Shown: piece by piece, positions 52,279-61,444 of the stretch | Layout: every line of letters begins with the position of its first letter | Position numbering within the stretch: the first letter of the stretch is position 1 | Assembly (NCBI GenBank): GCA_965216605.1 | Contig: CBDCGG010000002.1 | Location: 62,001-126,000, forward strand | Reading direction: 5' to 3' | Source of the DNA: JABAAW01 sp965216605 | GTDB taxonomy: Bacteria; Pseudomonadota; Alphaproteobacteria; JABAAW01 | DNA: 64,000 nt | Position numbers and translations under genes: made by a program | Notes under the pieces: model-generated | Databases searched by the model: none | Seen by the model: the letters and a program-made list of their open reading frames with translations, nothing else | What the model was told of the DNA's origin: nothing

Positions 52279-52570
52279 GGTGTTTTCCTCTGTATGTTAG
52301 GATGATTAGACAAAGAGTAACTCTCTGAAGGGCAACTCTAACACTCAACAACGGCTTGTCAACCCCTAAAAGTGTGATTTTTTATAAAAACAACTAAAAA
52401 AATTTGCAAACTTGTCAGAACAAGGCAAAAAACAAGAAAAATAAGGCAAAAAAAAAGAAAAACAGGGCAAAAAAAAAAGAAAAATAAGGCAAAAAAAAGA
52501 AAAAAAAGGCAAAAAAAAAAAAACAGGGCAAAAAAAAAACAGGGCAAAAAGAAAGTAGCGTGCTTTCTCC
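52279..52570. repeat. RTX leader and A-rich low-complexity spacer
   Basis: No gene. 52279-52360 is the leader of the giant RTX gene. From about 52425 to 52555 the plus strand is a degenerate tandem of (a)n-gaaaaa-(c/t)a(g/a)ggc units. Read on the minus strand, the ampG stop (52571) is followed by a 5-bp stem GAAAG/CTTTC and five T residues, a weak terminator. Confidence 0.5.
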
Positions 52571-53905
52571 TCAGCCCTTGCTTTTTTGCTCTTGCTCTTT
52601 CGGAAACATGTCGCCGCACACCAGCACCAGCAACAACAGCAACCCCGGCACGCCCGCCAGCACCGTGAGAAGAAAGAAGGTTGTCCAATCAACTTGGTCA
52701 GCCAGCCACCCTCCGCCCGCCGCAAACAACGTCCTGCCGAAGCCGAACAACGACGAGAAAAGCGCATACTGCGTCGCCGAGTAGCCTCGGTTGCACAAAA
52801 AGGCAAGAAAGGCGACAAAAGCCGTCGTGCCTAACCCGCCCGAAATGTTGTCGATAGCGATGACCATGATAAAAAGAACCTCGTTCGCTCCCGCTTGCGC
52901 CAACGCGATGAAAGCGATGTTCGAGGCAGCCTGCAAAAAAGCCCCCACAAAAAGACTGGTAGCAAGAGAAAAACGTCTCACGAGAACACCTCCCAACACC
53001 GCGCCGAACAGCGTGAAGCCCAACCCCCAGCCTCCTGATACGATACCTATTTGCGTCTTGCTGAAGCCAATCTCTAAGTAGAAGGGCTTCGCCATAATGC
53101 CCAACAACGCGTCGCTGTACTTGTAGAGCATCACAAACAAAAGAATGAGAACGGCAGGCACAATCTTGCATCGCTTGAAGAATTCGATAAAAGGCGAGAG
53201 CACCGCATCGTAGAGCCATTGTCCTAGTGCTGCCGAAAGCGTCGTAGCTCTCGTGCTTTTCCGAGCGGCGGACTTGGGTTCGGGATTGACGAGCGTTGTA
53301 ACTACGCCCACCAAGCCCAGCAGTGCCATCGCAGCGTATGCCCATTGCCAATCGACAAGGTCGGCGATAACGAGGACTCCCGTCGAAGCCGAAAGCATGC
53401 CCGTTCTGTAACCCAGCACGATGTTGGCAGCTCCTGCACCCAGCCGTGATGTTTCCAATATCTCTGCTCGGTAGGCATCGACGGCGATGTCTTGCGTGGC
53501 AGACGAGAAGGCGACGACGGCAGCCAGCAGGACAACATTTCTCAACGAGAGCGCGGGGTCGGCTTGCGAGAGCGCAAACAGGCTCACGATGATCGCGATC
53601 TGCGAGAGCAACAACCACGCACGGCGTTGTCCGAGCCGTTTGCTGAGGAAAGGCAACGGAAGCTTGTCGACAAGGGGCGACCACAGAAACTTCAACGAGT
53701 AGGCAGCGCCGATGAGACTCGCAAAGCCGATGGCAGTCTTGCTGACTCCGCTCTCCGAAAGCCATGCCGAGAGAGTCGAAAAAACGAGCAGCAAGGGAAG
53801 ACCGCTCGAAAAGCCAAAGAAGAGCATCGAGAGGACGCGACGCTCAAAATAGACAGCGAGGGCGGGCACAAAAGAGCCTTGTTTTTTTCGCACAGGCGAG
53901 GACAT
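52571..53905 (-). CDS. ampG: AmpG-like muropeptide permease (MFS)
   Basis: A 444-residue transporter with 12-14 hydrophobic segments. AmpG-type motifs: FFGFSSGLPLLLVFSTLSAWL at the start, KFLWSPLVDKLPLPFLSKRLGQRRAWL, the acidic-containing SSATQDIAVDAYRAE, YKYSDALLGIMAKPFYLEIGFSKTQIG and IDNISGGLGTTAFVAFLA. It would import GlcNAc-anhydroMurNAc peptides for cell-wall recycling. Length is close to the shorter AmpG class. Neighbours are unrelated (RTX upstream in coordinates, restriction genes on the other side). Confidence 0.88.
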   Translation of the reverse strand: MSSPVRKKQGSFVPALAVYFERRVLSMLFFGFSSGLPLLLVFSTLSAWLSESGVSKTAIGFASLIGAAYSLKFLWSPLVDKLPLPFLSKRLGQRRAWLLLSQIAIIVSLFALSQADPALSLRNVVLLAAVVAFSSATQDIAVDAYRAEILETSRLGAGAANIVLGYRTGMLSASTGVLVIADLVDWQWAYAAMALLGLVGVVTTLVNPEPKSAARKSTRATTLSAALGQWLYDAVLSPFIEFFKRCKIVPAVLILLFVMLYKYSDALLGIMAKPFYLEIGFSKTQIGIVSGGWGLGFTLFGAVLGGVLVRRFSLATSLFVGAFLQAASNIAFIALAQAGANEVLFIMVIAIDNISGGLGTTAFVAFLAFLCNRGYSATQYALFSSLFGFGRTLFAAGGGWLADQVDWTTFFLLTVLAGVPGLLLLLVLVCGDMFPKEQEQKSKG

Positions 53906-53987
53906 AACGGAAGTCTCCTTATGGGTTGTCGCTGGCGAGATGATAGATTAACGCGCTCGGTAAAGCAAGGGGGCTTGAAAGCTTTGT

Positions 53988-54764
53988 TTAAACAAAGCGA
54001 GAAAAATATTTGTCTAGATCTTCCCTAATATCCTTCCCTACTCTCTCAAAGCAATCGAGCAATTCTTCGTAGACATCATCGCCTCCTGCCAAAAAATTCC
54101 AAAATTCTTCTCCAACCAGCAGCTGTTTGTTAAAATCAAAAACACCTTGCAAAGTCCAGCGTTTGTAAGGGGCAGGAGCATAAGGATTGTAGGGAATAGC
54201 GATCACAGGACAAAGATCGATCGTAGGATTTTTGTAAAGTGCACTTGCAATCCATTGCAACGAATTACGTTTGTATTTTTCAAATCCGTCTATATTTGGT
54301 TTGGCGGTTTTAATATCGATGGCAAAATGTTTTTTATCGCTAGATATTAAATATACATCGGCTTTTCGATTTTTAATTGTATGTTTGTCACCAATCTGGC
54401 AAACATTTTTAAGACGATTGAATTCTTGTTCGTGATTAGGTACGAGTGTTGTTGTTGTAATGTCGCTCATAATTTTATTGATCTCTCTTGCAGAGTTTTC
54501 CGACATTTCAGAACCCATGTCTTTTTTTAAAGTAACGATATAGTTCGACTCGGCAATAATTTTAGCAATAGGCTCAAAAACAGAAGTTCCAAAGGTGGTG
54601 CTCAAAGAATGAATAAACCGATACAGATATATCCTGTCTTTGCCAATCAACCGATAATGAAACGGCATTTCGTCCGTTTCAGGAGAATAATGTTTTAATT
54701 TAAAACGAATCGCCTTCGCGACAGCATGTTCTATGTTATTTTTTTGCTCGATAGACAAAGACAC
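53988..54764 (-). CDS. TdeIII-family type II restriction endonuclease
   Basis: A 258-residue protein. MPFHYRLIGKDRIYLYRFIHSL followed by TTFGTSVFEPIAKIIA near residues 33-65 is the TdeIII-family N-terminus as I recall it. The nuclease core is KADVYLISS...HFAIDIKTAKPNIDGFEKYK, a PD-(D/E)xK-type arrangement with Asp and the DIK triad. Begins with GTG overlapping the methylase stop by one base (TAGTG), the tight coupling typical of a type II pair. AT-rich. Recognition sequence is not deducible. Confidence 0.8.
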   Translation of the reverse strand: MSLSIEQKNNIEHAVAKAIRFKLKHYSPETDEMPFHYRLIGKDRIYLYRFIHSLSTTFGTSVFEPIAKIIAESNYIVTLKKDMGSEMSENSAREINKIMSDITTTTLVPNHEQEFNRLKNVCQIGDKHTIKNRKADVYLISSDKKHFAIDIKTAKPNIDGFEKYKRNSLQWIASALYKNPTIDLCPVIAIPYNPYAPAPYKRWTLQGVFDFNKQLLVGEEFWNFLAGGDDVYEELLDCFERVGKDIREDLDKYFSRFV

Positions 54765-56344
54765 TACAAAGCCCTCCTCATGTGAAAGATGGTTTCAGAA
54801 TAAGCTCCTTTGTCTCCCTCAGAGCGATTCAGAACAGGGCGAATGTAAGTTTTGTGAATCCTCAATCCAGCCCTTTCTGCTATAGTAGGATACAGTTTGT
54901 ACTTGTCGTTCGCAACAAGAAAAATATCACAATCGTCTGTCATAAAATTCTGTGTATGAAGCAAAGTTTTCGCTATCGCTTGCGCATAATCTTTTCGCGC
55001 TTGCCACCCCTGCCCCTGACACAGCGCGCCAATTTCTTTATCGTCTTGTCGTGGAAAATTAAAAACATCGTAAGCGTAAGCATGCTGTTCGTGATAGTCG
55101 ATTAACCCCACATAAGGAGGAGAAGAAAATATACCACGAAATTTTTTATCCAAAAACTTTTTATGCAATGCAGAGTGAGCATTAGCAAGAGCCGTATCAA
55201 TGTCCAGCTCTCTCGCATCCCCTATCAAGCAACACTGAAAAGAAGATTGGCGAAGCGACGCATAAATCTTCAATCGCTCAAGAGTGTCTTGTGTGTAGCG
55301 TTTCCACCAGCCCAACACAGAAAACAACGGTTTGCATATTTTGCCATGCTTGCGACAATAATACGGAGCATAGACAGTACCTCTCAGCGTTGCCAAATCC
55401 GCATGCCTCGTCGCGCGACAAGAGCGCATCGTACGGCTGAGAACAAGTTGCAACAAGCGTCTTGTTGAACTTTTTTCTATGGCATCGATATGTTTTTTTA
55501 TCAATAAAATTTCCTGTTTCACATGATAGAGAAACCACTTGTCAATAAAACGTTTCTCGGAATCGTTTTTAATTTTAATCGTATGATGCGCGCAAAGATT
55601 GTTGTACTTTGACAAAAACTTTCTTTCGCTAGCGATCCCGTACGACCCGTCATCCATATCCCCTGCATGAATTTTTTGCTTGACAGAATTTTTTAAAAAA
55701 AATGTGTTGTTAAATGCCGACAGCTGTTCTGACAGCTCTTGATCGAAAACACGGACTTGTTTGCTCACCTTGTTTTCTTCCAGCTTTTTTGTTGTCAGTG
55801 CTATATGCCGTAAAAGGTCGTCAAAATCAAATTCCATGATTTTGAGGTTACCGATCATGCTGTTAAAAAACGATATGTCGATACCAACCGCATGAAGTCC
55901 CAACTCAGCTGCTTGAACCAACGTCGTGCCACTGCCGCAAAAAGGATCCAGAACAATATCACCTTCTTTGAAAACACTTTCTGTTTTGAATTCATCCGTG
56001 TGGTCGTCTAAAAAATACTCGACCAGCTGAGGAATGAATTTTCCTTTGTACGGATGAAGACGATGGACATGTTTTGTCGTCTCGGCTTCTTTGTATTCTT
56101 GGAAAGACAACTTCCAACAAACCTCATCATTTCGTCCTTGAGCCCACTGCTGCTCCCTTTGCATTTGAAGCCGAGCGTAGTAAGACTCCAACTCACCGAT
56201 AGCAACAAAAATTTTGTTGTTTTTCTCAATTTTTTTAATTCGTCCGTAATTGATGAGATACGAGATATTAGAAGCTGTGACAACTCTCCCCAAGTGCTCG
56301 CTTGCCCAAATGCTCGCCTGTTTGACTGTCAGACTCTTATCCAT
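54764..56344 (-). CDS. site-specific DNA methyltransferase (cognate of the TdeIII-like enzyme)
   Basis: A 526-residue methylase. A short N-terminal helix-turn-helix-like segment (VVTASNISYLINYGRIKK) comes first. PYKGKFIPQLVEYF precedes the SAM-binding motif I LDPFCGSGTTLVQAAELG (about 132-150). A long variable region of about 240 residues, likely target recognition, leads to catalytic motif IV SSPPYVGLIDYHEQHAYAY (about 405). SPPY suggests N4-cytosine or N6-adenine methylation; order I-variable-IV fits the alpha class. AT-rich. Starts only 20 nt after the stop of the formate dehydrogenase gene, so it may depend on that transcript or on a promoter inside it. Confidence 0.87.
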   Translation of the reverse strand: MDKSLTVKQASIWASEHLGRVVTASNISYLINYGRIKKIEKNNKIFVAIGELESYYARLQMQREQQWAQGRNDEVCWKLSFQEYKEAETTKHVHRLHPYKGKFIPQLVEYFLDDHTDEFKTESVFKEGDIVLDPFCGSGTTLVQAAELGLHAVGIDISFFNSMIGNLKIMEFDFDDLLRHIALTTKKLEENKVSKQVRVFDQELSEQLSAFNNTFFLKNSVKQKIHAGDMDDGSYGIASERKFLSKYNNLCAHHTIKIKNDSEKRFIDKWFLYHVKQEILLIKKHIDAIEKSSTRRLLQLVLSRTMRSCRATRHADLATLRGTVYAPYYCRKHGKICKPLFSVLGWWKRYTQDTLERLKIYASLRQSSFQCCLIGDARELDIDTALANAHSALHKKFLDKKFRGIFSSPPYVGLIDYHEQHAYAYDVFNFPRQDDKEIGALCQGQGWQARKDYAQAIAKTLLHTQNFMTDDCDIFLVANDKYKLYPTIAERAGLRIHKTYIRPVLNRSEGDKGAYSETIFHMRRAL

Positions 56345-56364
56345 CGTCTTGCCTCCATTTCATC

Positions 56365-58197
56365 TCAAGCTTTTTGCGGTATGTGCGCGGGAAAGTTTTT
56401 GAGCAAGCAGAGCACAGGATTGCCCGCCGCCTGTCCCAAGCCGCAAATCGACGCGTCCGCCATCGTCGCACATAACTCTTCCAACAAAGTTCGATCCCAG
56501 TGTTTTGCTGCCAACAAGGCGACAGCCTTTTCTGTTCCCACTCGACAAGGCGTGCATTGTCCGCATGATTCCTCCTCGAAAAAGCGCATGAGGTTGCGCA
56601 CCAATGTCGCGGGGTCGTCGTGCTCTGAGAAGACAACAACCGCATACGAGCCGACAAAACATCCCTCTGCTGTGAGCGTTCCGAAATCTAACGGCAGATC
56701 GATTTGCTCGGCGTTTAACATTCCTCCCGAAGCACCGCCGGGCAAGTATCCCAACAGACGATGTCCCTCCTGCATGCCGCCGCAGTGTTTTTCTAACAAG
56801 TCGCGTAGCGTGATGCCGGCAGGCGCACGTTTTACGCCCGGCTCTTTAACTCGACCCGATACCGAATAACTCCTCCAACCCTTATGCTTGCCATTGTGTT
56901 TGCCATTGTGTTTGCCCTTATGTTTGCCCTTGTCTGCTCCTTGCTCTGCGTACCATTCTGCTCCGTGTTCGATAATTTGGGGGATCCAATAGAGCGTCTC
57001 GACATTGTGGATGAGGGTCGGTCTGGCGAACAAGCCGACTTGTGCGGGAAAGGGAGGTTTGTGTCTCGGCAAGCCTCGTTTGCCTTCGATCGATTCGAGC
57101 ATCGCCGATTCTTCGCCACAGATGTATGCACCCGCGCCGCGGCGCAGAAAGATCTCTGGAGCGAACGAGAAGCCCTCCGCCGTCAACAGAGGCAGCTCGC
57201 GTTGTAGCAAGGCGTAGATATCGGGATACTCGTCGCGCAGATAGAACCATATTTTTTCGGCTTCCACGACCCAAGCGGCGATCAGCATGCCTTCGAGAAT
57301 TCGGTGAGGGTCTTCCGACAGGTAGAGGTGGTCTTTAAAGGTGCCGGGTTCGCCTTCGTCGGCATTGACCGCCATGAGGCGGGGTTTCGGACAGGCTATG
57401 ACGGTCTGCCATTTTCGAGCGGCGGGAAATCCTGCGCCGCCGAGTCCGCACAATCCTGCCTGCGAGATGATTTCGAGGATTTGTTCTCTTGTCCATTCGC
57501 CTTGCAGGCATCGGCGGAGCGTATCGTATCGTCCTTCTTTGCGTGCGTGGGCGAAGTTGCCGAGCGGTGCTTGTGGCATCTCGGCTTTTGTGTCGGGGGA
57601 TGGGGAGGCGAGCAGGGTTCGAAGTGTTTCGATGCCTGTTGTCTGCTTGTTTATGTTGATGGCTTTTTTACCGAGCATGGCGATGGGAGCTTTGTCGCAT
57701 CGTCCCATGCAGGGAGCGCGCACGATGCGCAGGTTGGGGGGGAGGGTCTTCTTGTGTTGTTCGAGTTCTGCCAGCAGTTGTTCTGCTCCTGCTATGGTGC
57801 AGGAGATACTGTCGCAGATTCTGAGGGTGAGCGGCGGGGAGGTGGGTTCTGTGTCGTCTTTGTCGTCTTTGACGATATTGAAGTGTGCGTAGAAGGAGGC
57901 GACTTCGAAGACTTCGACGAGCGCGCAGTTCAGTTTTTCGGCGAGTGCTGCGAGCAGGTTTGTTGAGAGGAAGCCTTTGTGGTCTTGGATGATGTGGAGG
58001 TATTCTATGAGGAGGGTACGTTCGAGATTTTTGTTGCCGAGCATTGTCTGCAATTCTTCGAGGGCTTGGGGGGAGGTTTGTCTGCCTTTGGCGGTGGGGC
58101 GTGTTTTTCGCCGTGAGAAGCCGGGGTGTTGCCAAGATGTTGGATTAGCCGTTGGCTTGGAGGAGGCGGGGGGAGTGGAAGAAGGAGTAGCGGGCAT
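56365..58197 (-). CDS. NAD-dependent formate dehydrogenase flavoprotein subunit, NuoE-NuoF fusion
   Basis: A 610-residue fused subunit. Residues about 40-190 form a NuoE-like [2Fe-2S] domain (CDSISCTIAG and APCMGRCDKAP). Residues about 215-605 form the NuoF-like domain with the FMN/NAD site GLCGLGGAGFPAARKW and NADEGEPGTFKDH, GAYICGEESAMLESIEG, and the 4Fe-4S ligands ESCGQCTPCRVGT plus SICGLG. Fused subunits of this type serve soluble tungsten/molybdenum formate dehydrogenases, although a hydrogenase diaphorase cannot be excluded. No catalytic alpha subunit is next to it; a restriction pair follows instead. A 12-bp tandem insert (56880-56935) codes KGKHKGKHNGKHNGKHKG inside the NuoF part. Confidence 0.85.
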   Translation of the reverse strand: MPATPSSTPPASSKPTANPTSWQHPGFSRRKTRPTAKGRQTSPQALEELQTMLGNKNLERTLLIEYLHIIQDHKGFLSTNLLAALAEKLNCALVEVFEVASFYAHFNIVKDDKDDTEPTSPPLTLRICDSISCTIAGAEQLLAELEQHKKTLPPNLRIVRAPCMGRCDKAPIAMLGKKAININKQTTGIETLRTLLASPSPDTKAEMPQAPLGNFAHARKEGRYDTLRRCLQGEWTREQILEIISQAGLCGLGGAGFPAARKWQTVIACPKPRLMAVNADEGEPGTFKDHLYLSEDPHRILEGMLIAAWVVEAEKIWFYLRDEYPDIYALLQRELPLLTAEGFSFAPEIFLRRGAGAYICGEESAMLESIEGKRGLPRHKPPFPAQVGLFARPTLIHNVETLYWIPQIIEHGAEWYAEQGADKGKHKGKHNGKHNGKHKGWRSYSVSGRVKEPGVKRAPAGITLRDLLEKHCGGMQEGHRLLGYLPGGASGGMLNAEQIDLPLDFGTLTAEGCFVGSYAVVVFSEHDDPATLVRNLMRFFEEESCGQCTPCRVGTEKAVALLAAKHWDRTLLEELCATMADASICGLGQAAGNPVLCLLKNFPAHIPQKA

Positions 58198-58720
58198 GGG
58201 GAGTTCCGTGGTGGAGGGGAGATGGGGGAACTATAGGCGTTGCGGGGGGGGGATGGCAAACGCGGGCTTACGCGATATGAGTTGGTGTTTCTGCCTCTGC
58301 TTGCTTGCGCTTCCTTGCGGGCGCGCGGGTGATAAATTCCCCTTTTTGATTAGGTAACATACGCAAAACGAGCGAACCTTAAAGTTATTTTTGGGCGAAG
58401 TGAGTTTTGCGCATGGGGCACGAGCCTTCTTGCTCGCCTCGTAAAAAAGCGAGGCGAGAGGCGAGAGGCGAGTGGCGGAGCGAGCGTAGCTTAGAGCAGA
58501 CGAAGTCCCCCCACACCCCCCGCGCACGCCATAGCGCGTTGCTTGCAACGCGCGTACATGATGTTGCTAGCGTGCGCATTTTTTGCGCCCGTCAATACAA
58601 AAAGCGCGTAGTCTTTTGTTACCAATTTCCGCTACGATAATTTTTTCTTGCACTCTTCACCGCACTCCTCTATAAACTCGATAGAGTAACAACAACCCAA
58701 ACAAGTACGACCCCTCCCCC
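58198..58720. repeat. gene-free spacer with repeats and hairpins before petA
   Basis: No convincing gene. 58285-58325 (tgtttctgcctctgcttgct...gcgcttcct) resembles 7681-7712. A gataaattccccttttt motif near 58332 is a half of the recurrent gggataaattcccc hairpin. 58453-58480 is a tandem of gaggcga units. 58530-58580 holds palindromes such as gcgcgttgcttgcaacgcgc. The petABC promoter must lie in the last about 150 bases but I could not assign it. Confidence 0.5.
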
Positions 58721-59260
58721 ATGAGCGCCTCCTCCAAAGCCCTCCCCCCCGCCGAACGCCGAGATTTTCTCGGTCTTCTCGCCGCCGCGACCGGCGGCGT
58801 AGGCGCAGCCGCCCTCGCATGGCCGCTACTCGATAGCCTCAACCCCGCGAAAGATGTCCTTGCGCTCGCCTCGATCGAAGTCGATCTCTCGCCGATGGAA
58901 GTCGGACAAAGCATCACTGTCAAGTGGCGCGGCAAACCCGTCTTCATCCGCTATCGTAGCGAAGAAGAAATTCAACAAGCCTCAACAACCGACTGGAAAA
59001 CCCTGCGAGATCCCCAGAGCGACGCCGATCGCGTGAAAAAACCCTCCTACATAGTCGTCGTCGGTATCTGTACACACTTGGGATGCGTGCCGCTCGGACA
59101 AAAAGATGTCTCGCAACGCGGTGCCTACGGAGGATGGTTCTGCCCCTGCCACGGCTCCTACTACGACGGATCAGGACGCATACGAAAAGGACCCGCGCCG
59201 CAAAATCTCGTCGTGCCGCCCTACGAGTTCCTAGACGAAACAACACTCCGTATCGGCTAA
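58721..59260 (+). CDS. petA: ubiquinol-cytochrome c reductase Rieske iron-sulfur subunit
   Basis: A 179-residue bc1 subunit. The N-terminal twin-arginine signal anchor is ERRDFLGLLAAATGGVGAAA. The 2Fe-2S cluster motifs are CTHLGC (117-122) and CPCHGS (141-146), with the intervening insert usual for proteobacterial Rieske proteins. First gene of petABC; petB starts 24 nt later. Transfers electrons from ubiquinol at the periplasmic face. Confidence 0.96.
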   Translation: MSASSKALPPAERRDFLGLLAAATGGVGAAALAWPLLDSLNPAKDVLALASIEVDLSPMEVGQSITVKWRGKPVFIRYRSEEEIQQASTTDWKTLRDPQSDADRVKKPSYIVVVGICTHLGCVPLGQKDVSQRGAYGGWFCPCHGSYYDGSGRIRKGPAPQNLVVPPYEFLDETTLRIG

Positions 59261-59284
59261 CCCAACACACCCAAAGTATCGATT

Positions 59285-60535
59285 ATGTCCAAACCCACAT
59301 CACAGCATCGCCAGCCCTTCCGCAACCCCGTCGTCAACTGGTTCGACGAACGTCTGCCGCTGTTCTCCATGCTGCGTCGGGAATACATCGAATACCCAAC
59401 TCCGCGCAATGTGAACTACTTTTGGAGCTTCGGAGCAATCGCAACCCTCATCCTGCTGCTGATGATCGCTACAGGCTTGGTGCTCGCCATGCAATACACG
59501 GCGCATGTCGATACAGCCTTCTCGTCTGTACAGCGCATCATGCGCGATGTGAACTACGGATGGCTGCTGCGCATCATCCATATGAACGGCGCGTCGATGT
59601 TCTTTCTCGCCGTCTATATCCATCTGTACCGAGGGATGTACTACGGCTCGTACAAAAAGCCTCGCGAACTCTTGTGGATCTTCGGCGTTCTCATCTTCCT
59701 GCTCATGATGGCAACCGCCTTCACAGGCTATGTGTTGCCCTGGGGACAGATGAGCTACTGGGCGGCGACAGTCATCACCAACCTGTTCAGCGCAATCCCC
59801 CTTGTCGGCGAAGATGTCGTTCAGTTCCTCTGGGGAGGATTCTCCGTAGACAACCCCACGCTCAACCGCTTCTTCGTGTTGCACTTCCTCTTGCCATTCG
59901 TGATCATAGGCGTAGTCGTCCTGCATGTCGCCGCCTTGCACGTACCGGGCTCGAACAACCCCGACGGAATCGAGGTGAAATCCGCACGCGACACGCTCCC
60001 CTTCCATCCCTACATCACAAGCAAAGACTCATTAGCGTTGCTCGCCTTCGCGCTGGGCTATGCCGCCATCGTCTTCTACGCGCCGAACTTTCTAAACCAT
60101 CCCGACAACGCCATTCCCGCGAACCCTCTTTCTACGCCCGAACACATCGTTCCCGAATGGTACTTCCTGCCCTATTACGCCATCCTGCGCGCTGTCCCGA
60201 ACAAACTCTTGGGCGTGATCGCGTTGCTGAGTAGCGTGGCGATTCTGTTCTTTCTGCCGTTTTTGGATCGCTCGAAAGTACGCTCGTGCCGCTATCGACC
60301 CCTGTATCGATGGTTCCTGTGGCTCTTCGTCGTCGATGCACTCTTCTTGGGATGGCTCGGCAGCAAGCCCGCCGAAGCGCCTTACGTGCTGTGGGCGCAG
60401 CTGGCGACGATATACTACTTCGGATTCTTCCTCGTCATCACGCCCTTCGTGAGCATCGTCGAACGACCGCGACCGCTACCCGCAAGCATCAGCGAACCCG
60501 TGCTGAAGACGGCAAACCGTCCGCGCGCGCGCTGA
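59285..60535 (+). CDS. petB: cytochrome b of the bc1 complex
   Basis: A 416-residue eight-helix protein. Heme-ligand histidines lie in RIIHMNGASMFFLAVYIHLYRG and VLHFLLPFVIIGVVVLHVAALH. The Qo-site motif is PEWYFLPYYAILR, and GYVLPWGQMSYWAATVITN is the cd-helix region. Full length. Central gene of petABC. Confidence 0.97.
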   Translation: MSKPTSQHRQPFRNPVVNWFDERLPLFSMLRREYIEYPTPRNVNYFWSFGAIATLILLLMIATGLVLAMQYTAHVDTAFSSVQRIMRDVNYGWLLRIIHMNGASMFFLAVYIHLYRGMYYGSYKKPRELLWIFGVLIFLLMMATAFTGYVLPWGQMSYWAATVITNLFSAIPLVGEDVVQFLWGGFSVDNPTLNRFFVLHFLLPFVIIGVVVLHVAALHVPGSNNPDGIEVKSARDTLPFHPYITSKDSLALLAFALGYAAIVFYAPNFLNHPDNAIPANPLSTPEHIVPEWYFLPYYAILRAVPNKLLGVIALLSSVAILFFLPFLDRSKVRSCRYRPLYRWFLWLFVVDALFLGWLGSKPAEAPYVLWAQLATIYYFGFFLVITPFVSIVERPRPLPASISEPVLKTANRPRAR

Positions 60536-60582
60536 CAAGCAAAAGCTTTTTAAGCGAAAAATTTTTTAAGCACGAGGCTTTT

Positions 60583-61401
60583 ATGAAACGCAAACCATCG
60601 CTCAAAACATCGTTGCGGACATCGTTGCTTTGTTTCTCGACACTGTGTTTCTTGACGCTGGGTGCGTGGGGTCTCGCGCCTTCTCGCGCCTTTGCCTCCG
60701 ATGCTTCTAGCCCCATCGTCGAGAAAGGCTCTTGGTCTTTCCAAGGCATCTTCGGACACTACGACCAAGCCTCCCTGCGTCGCGGCTACGAGGTCTATGA
60801 CCAAGTGTGCGCGTCGTGCCACGGCTTGCAATTTCTGCACTACCGCGATTTGGAAGCGCTGGGCTACGCGCGCGCGCAGGTTGCAGCCCTCGCCGCTCGT
60901 TTGGAGGTAGAAGATGGACCCAACGACGAGGGAGAAAATTACTCTCGTGCCGCCTTGCCCTCCGACCCCTTCGTCTCGCCCTTTGCCAACGACGCGGCGG
61001 CACGCTATGCCAACAACGGCGCGCTACCGCCCGACTTGAGCCTGATAGTCGCGCAAAAAGACGGTGTCGGAGGAGCGGACTTCATCTACGCATTGCTGAC
61101 GGGCTACGCCGAACCCCCCTCCAACTTCGAACTGGCACAAGGCTTGTACTACAACAAGGCTTTCAAAGGACACGCGATCGCCATGCCACCGCCGCTGTTC
61201 GAGGATCTGATCGCCTACAGCGACGGCGAGCAGGCAAGCGTAGAGCGCATGGCGCACGATGTCGCGCAGTTTTTGACTTGGGCCAGCGATCCCTCGCTGG
61301 AGACGCGCAAGCGTATGGGATTGCGCGTTATGATCTTTCTCGCCGCGTTTTTTGTCGTGGCACTCTTGTACAAGCGTCGCGTTTGGGCGCGAGTACGCTA
61401 A
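60583..61401 (+). CDS. petC: cytochrome c1
   Basis: A 272-residue subunit with an N-terminal signal peptide ending near APSRAFASD. The c-type heme site is CASCHGLQ (about 81-85), AMPPPLFEDLIAYSDG holds the axial Met region, and a C-terminal membrane anchor is VMIFLAAFFVVALLYKRR. The ATG at 60583 has GAGG 8 nt upstream. The signal contains a 12-bp repeat (KTSLRTSL). Completes the bc1 complex with petA and petB. Confidence 0.95.
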   Translation: MKRKPSLKTSLRTSLLCFSTLCFLTLGAWGLAPSRAFASDASSPIVEKGSWSFQGIFGHYDQASLRRGYEVYDQVCASCHGLQFLHYRDLEALGYARAQVAALAARLEVEDGPNDEGENYSRAALPSDPFVSPFANDAAARYANNGALPPDLSLIVAQKDGVGGADFIYALLTGYAEPPSNFELAQGLYYNKAFKGHAIAMPPPLFEDLIAYSDGEQASVERMAHDVAQFLTWASDPSLETRKRMGLRVMIFLAAFFVVALLYKRRVWARVR

Positions 61402-61444
61402 TTTTTCCCCAATCTTCAGTCCGCAGGCTTCCATCTGCCTCGAA

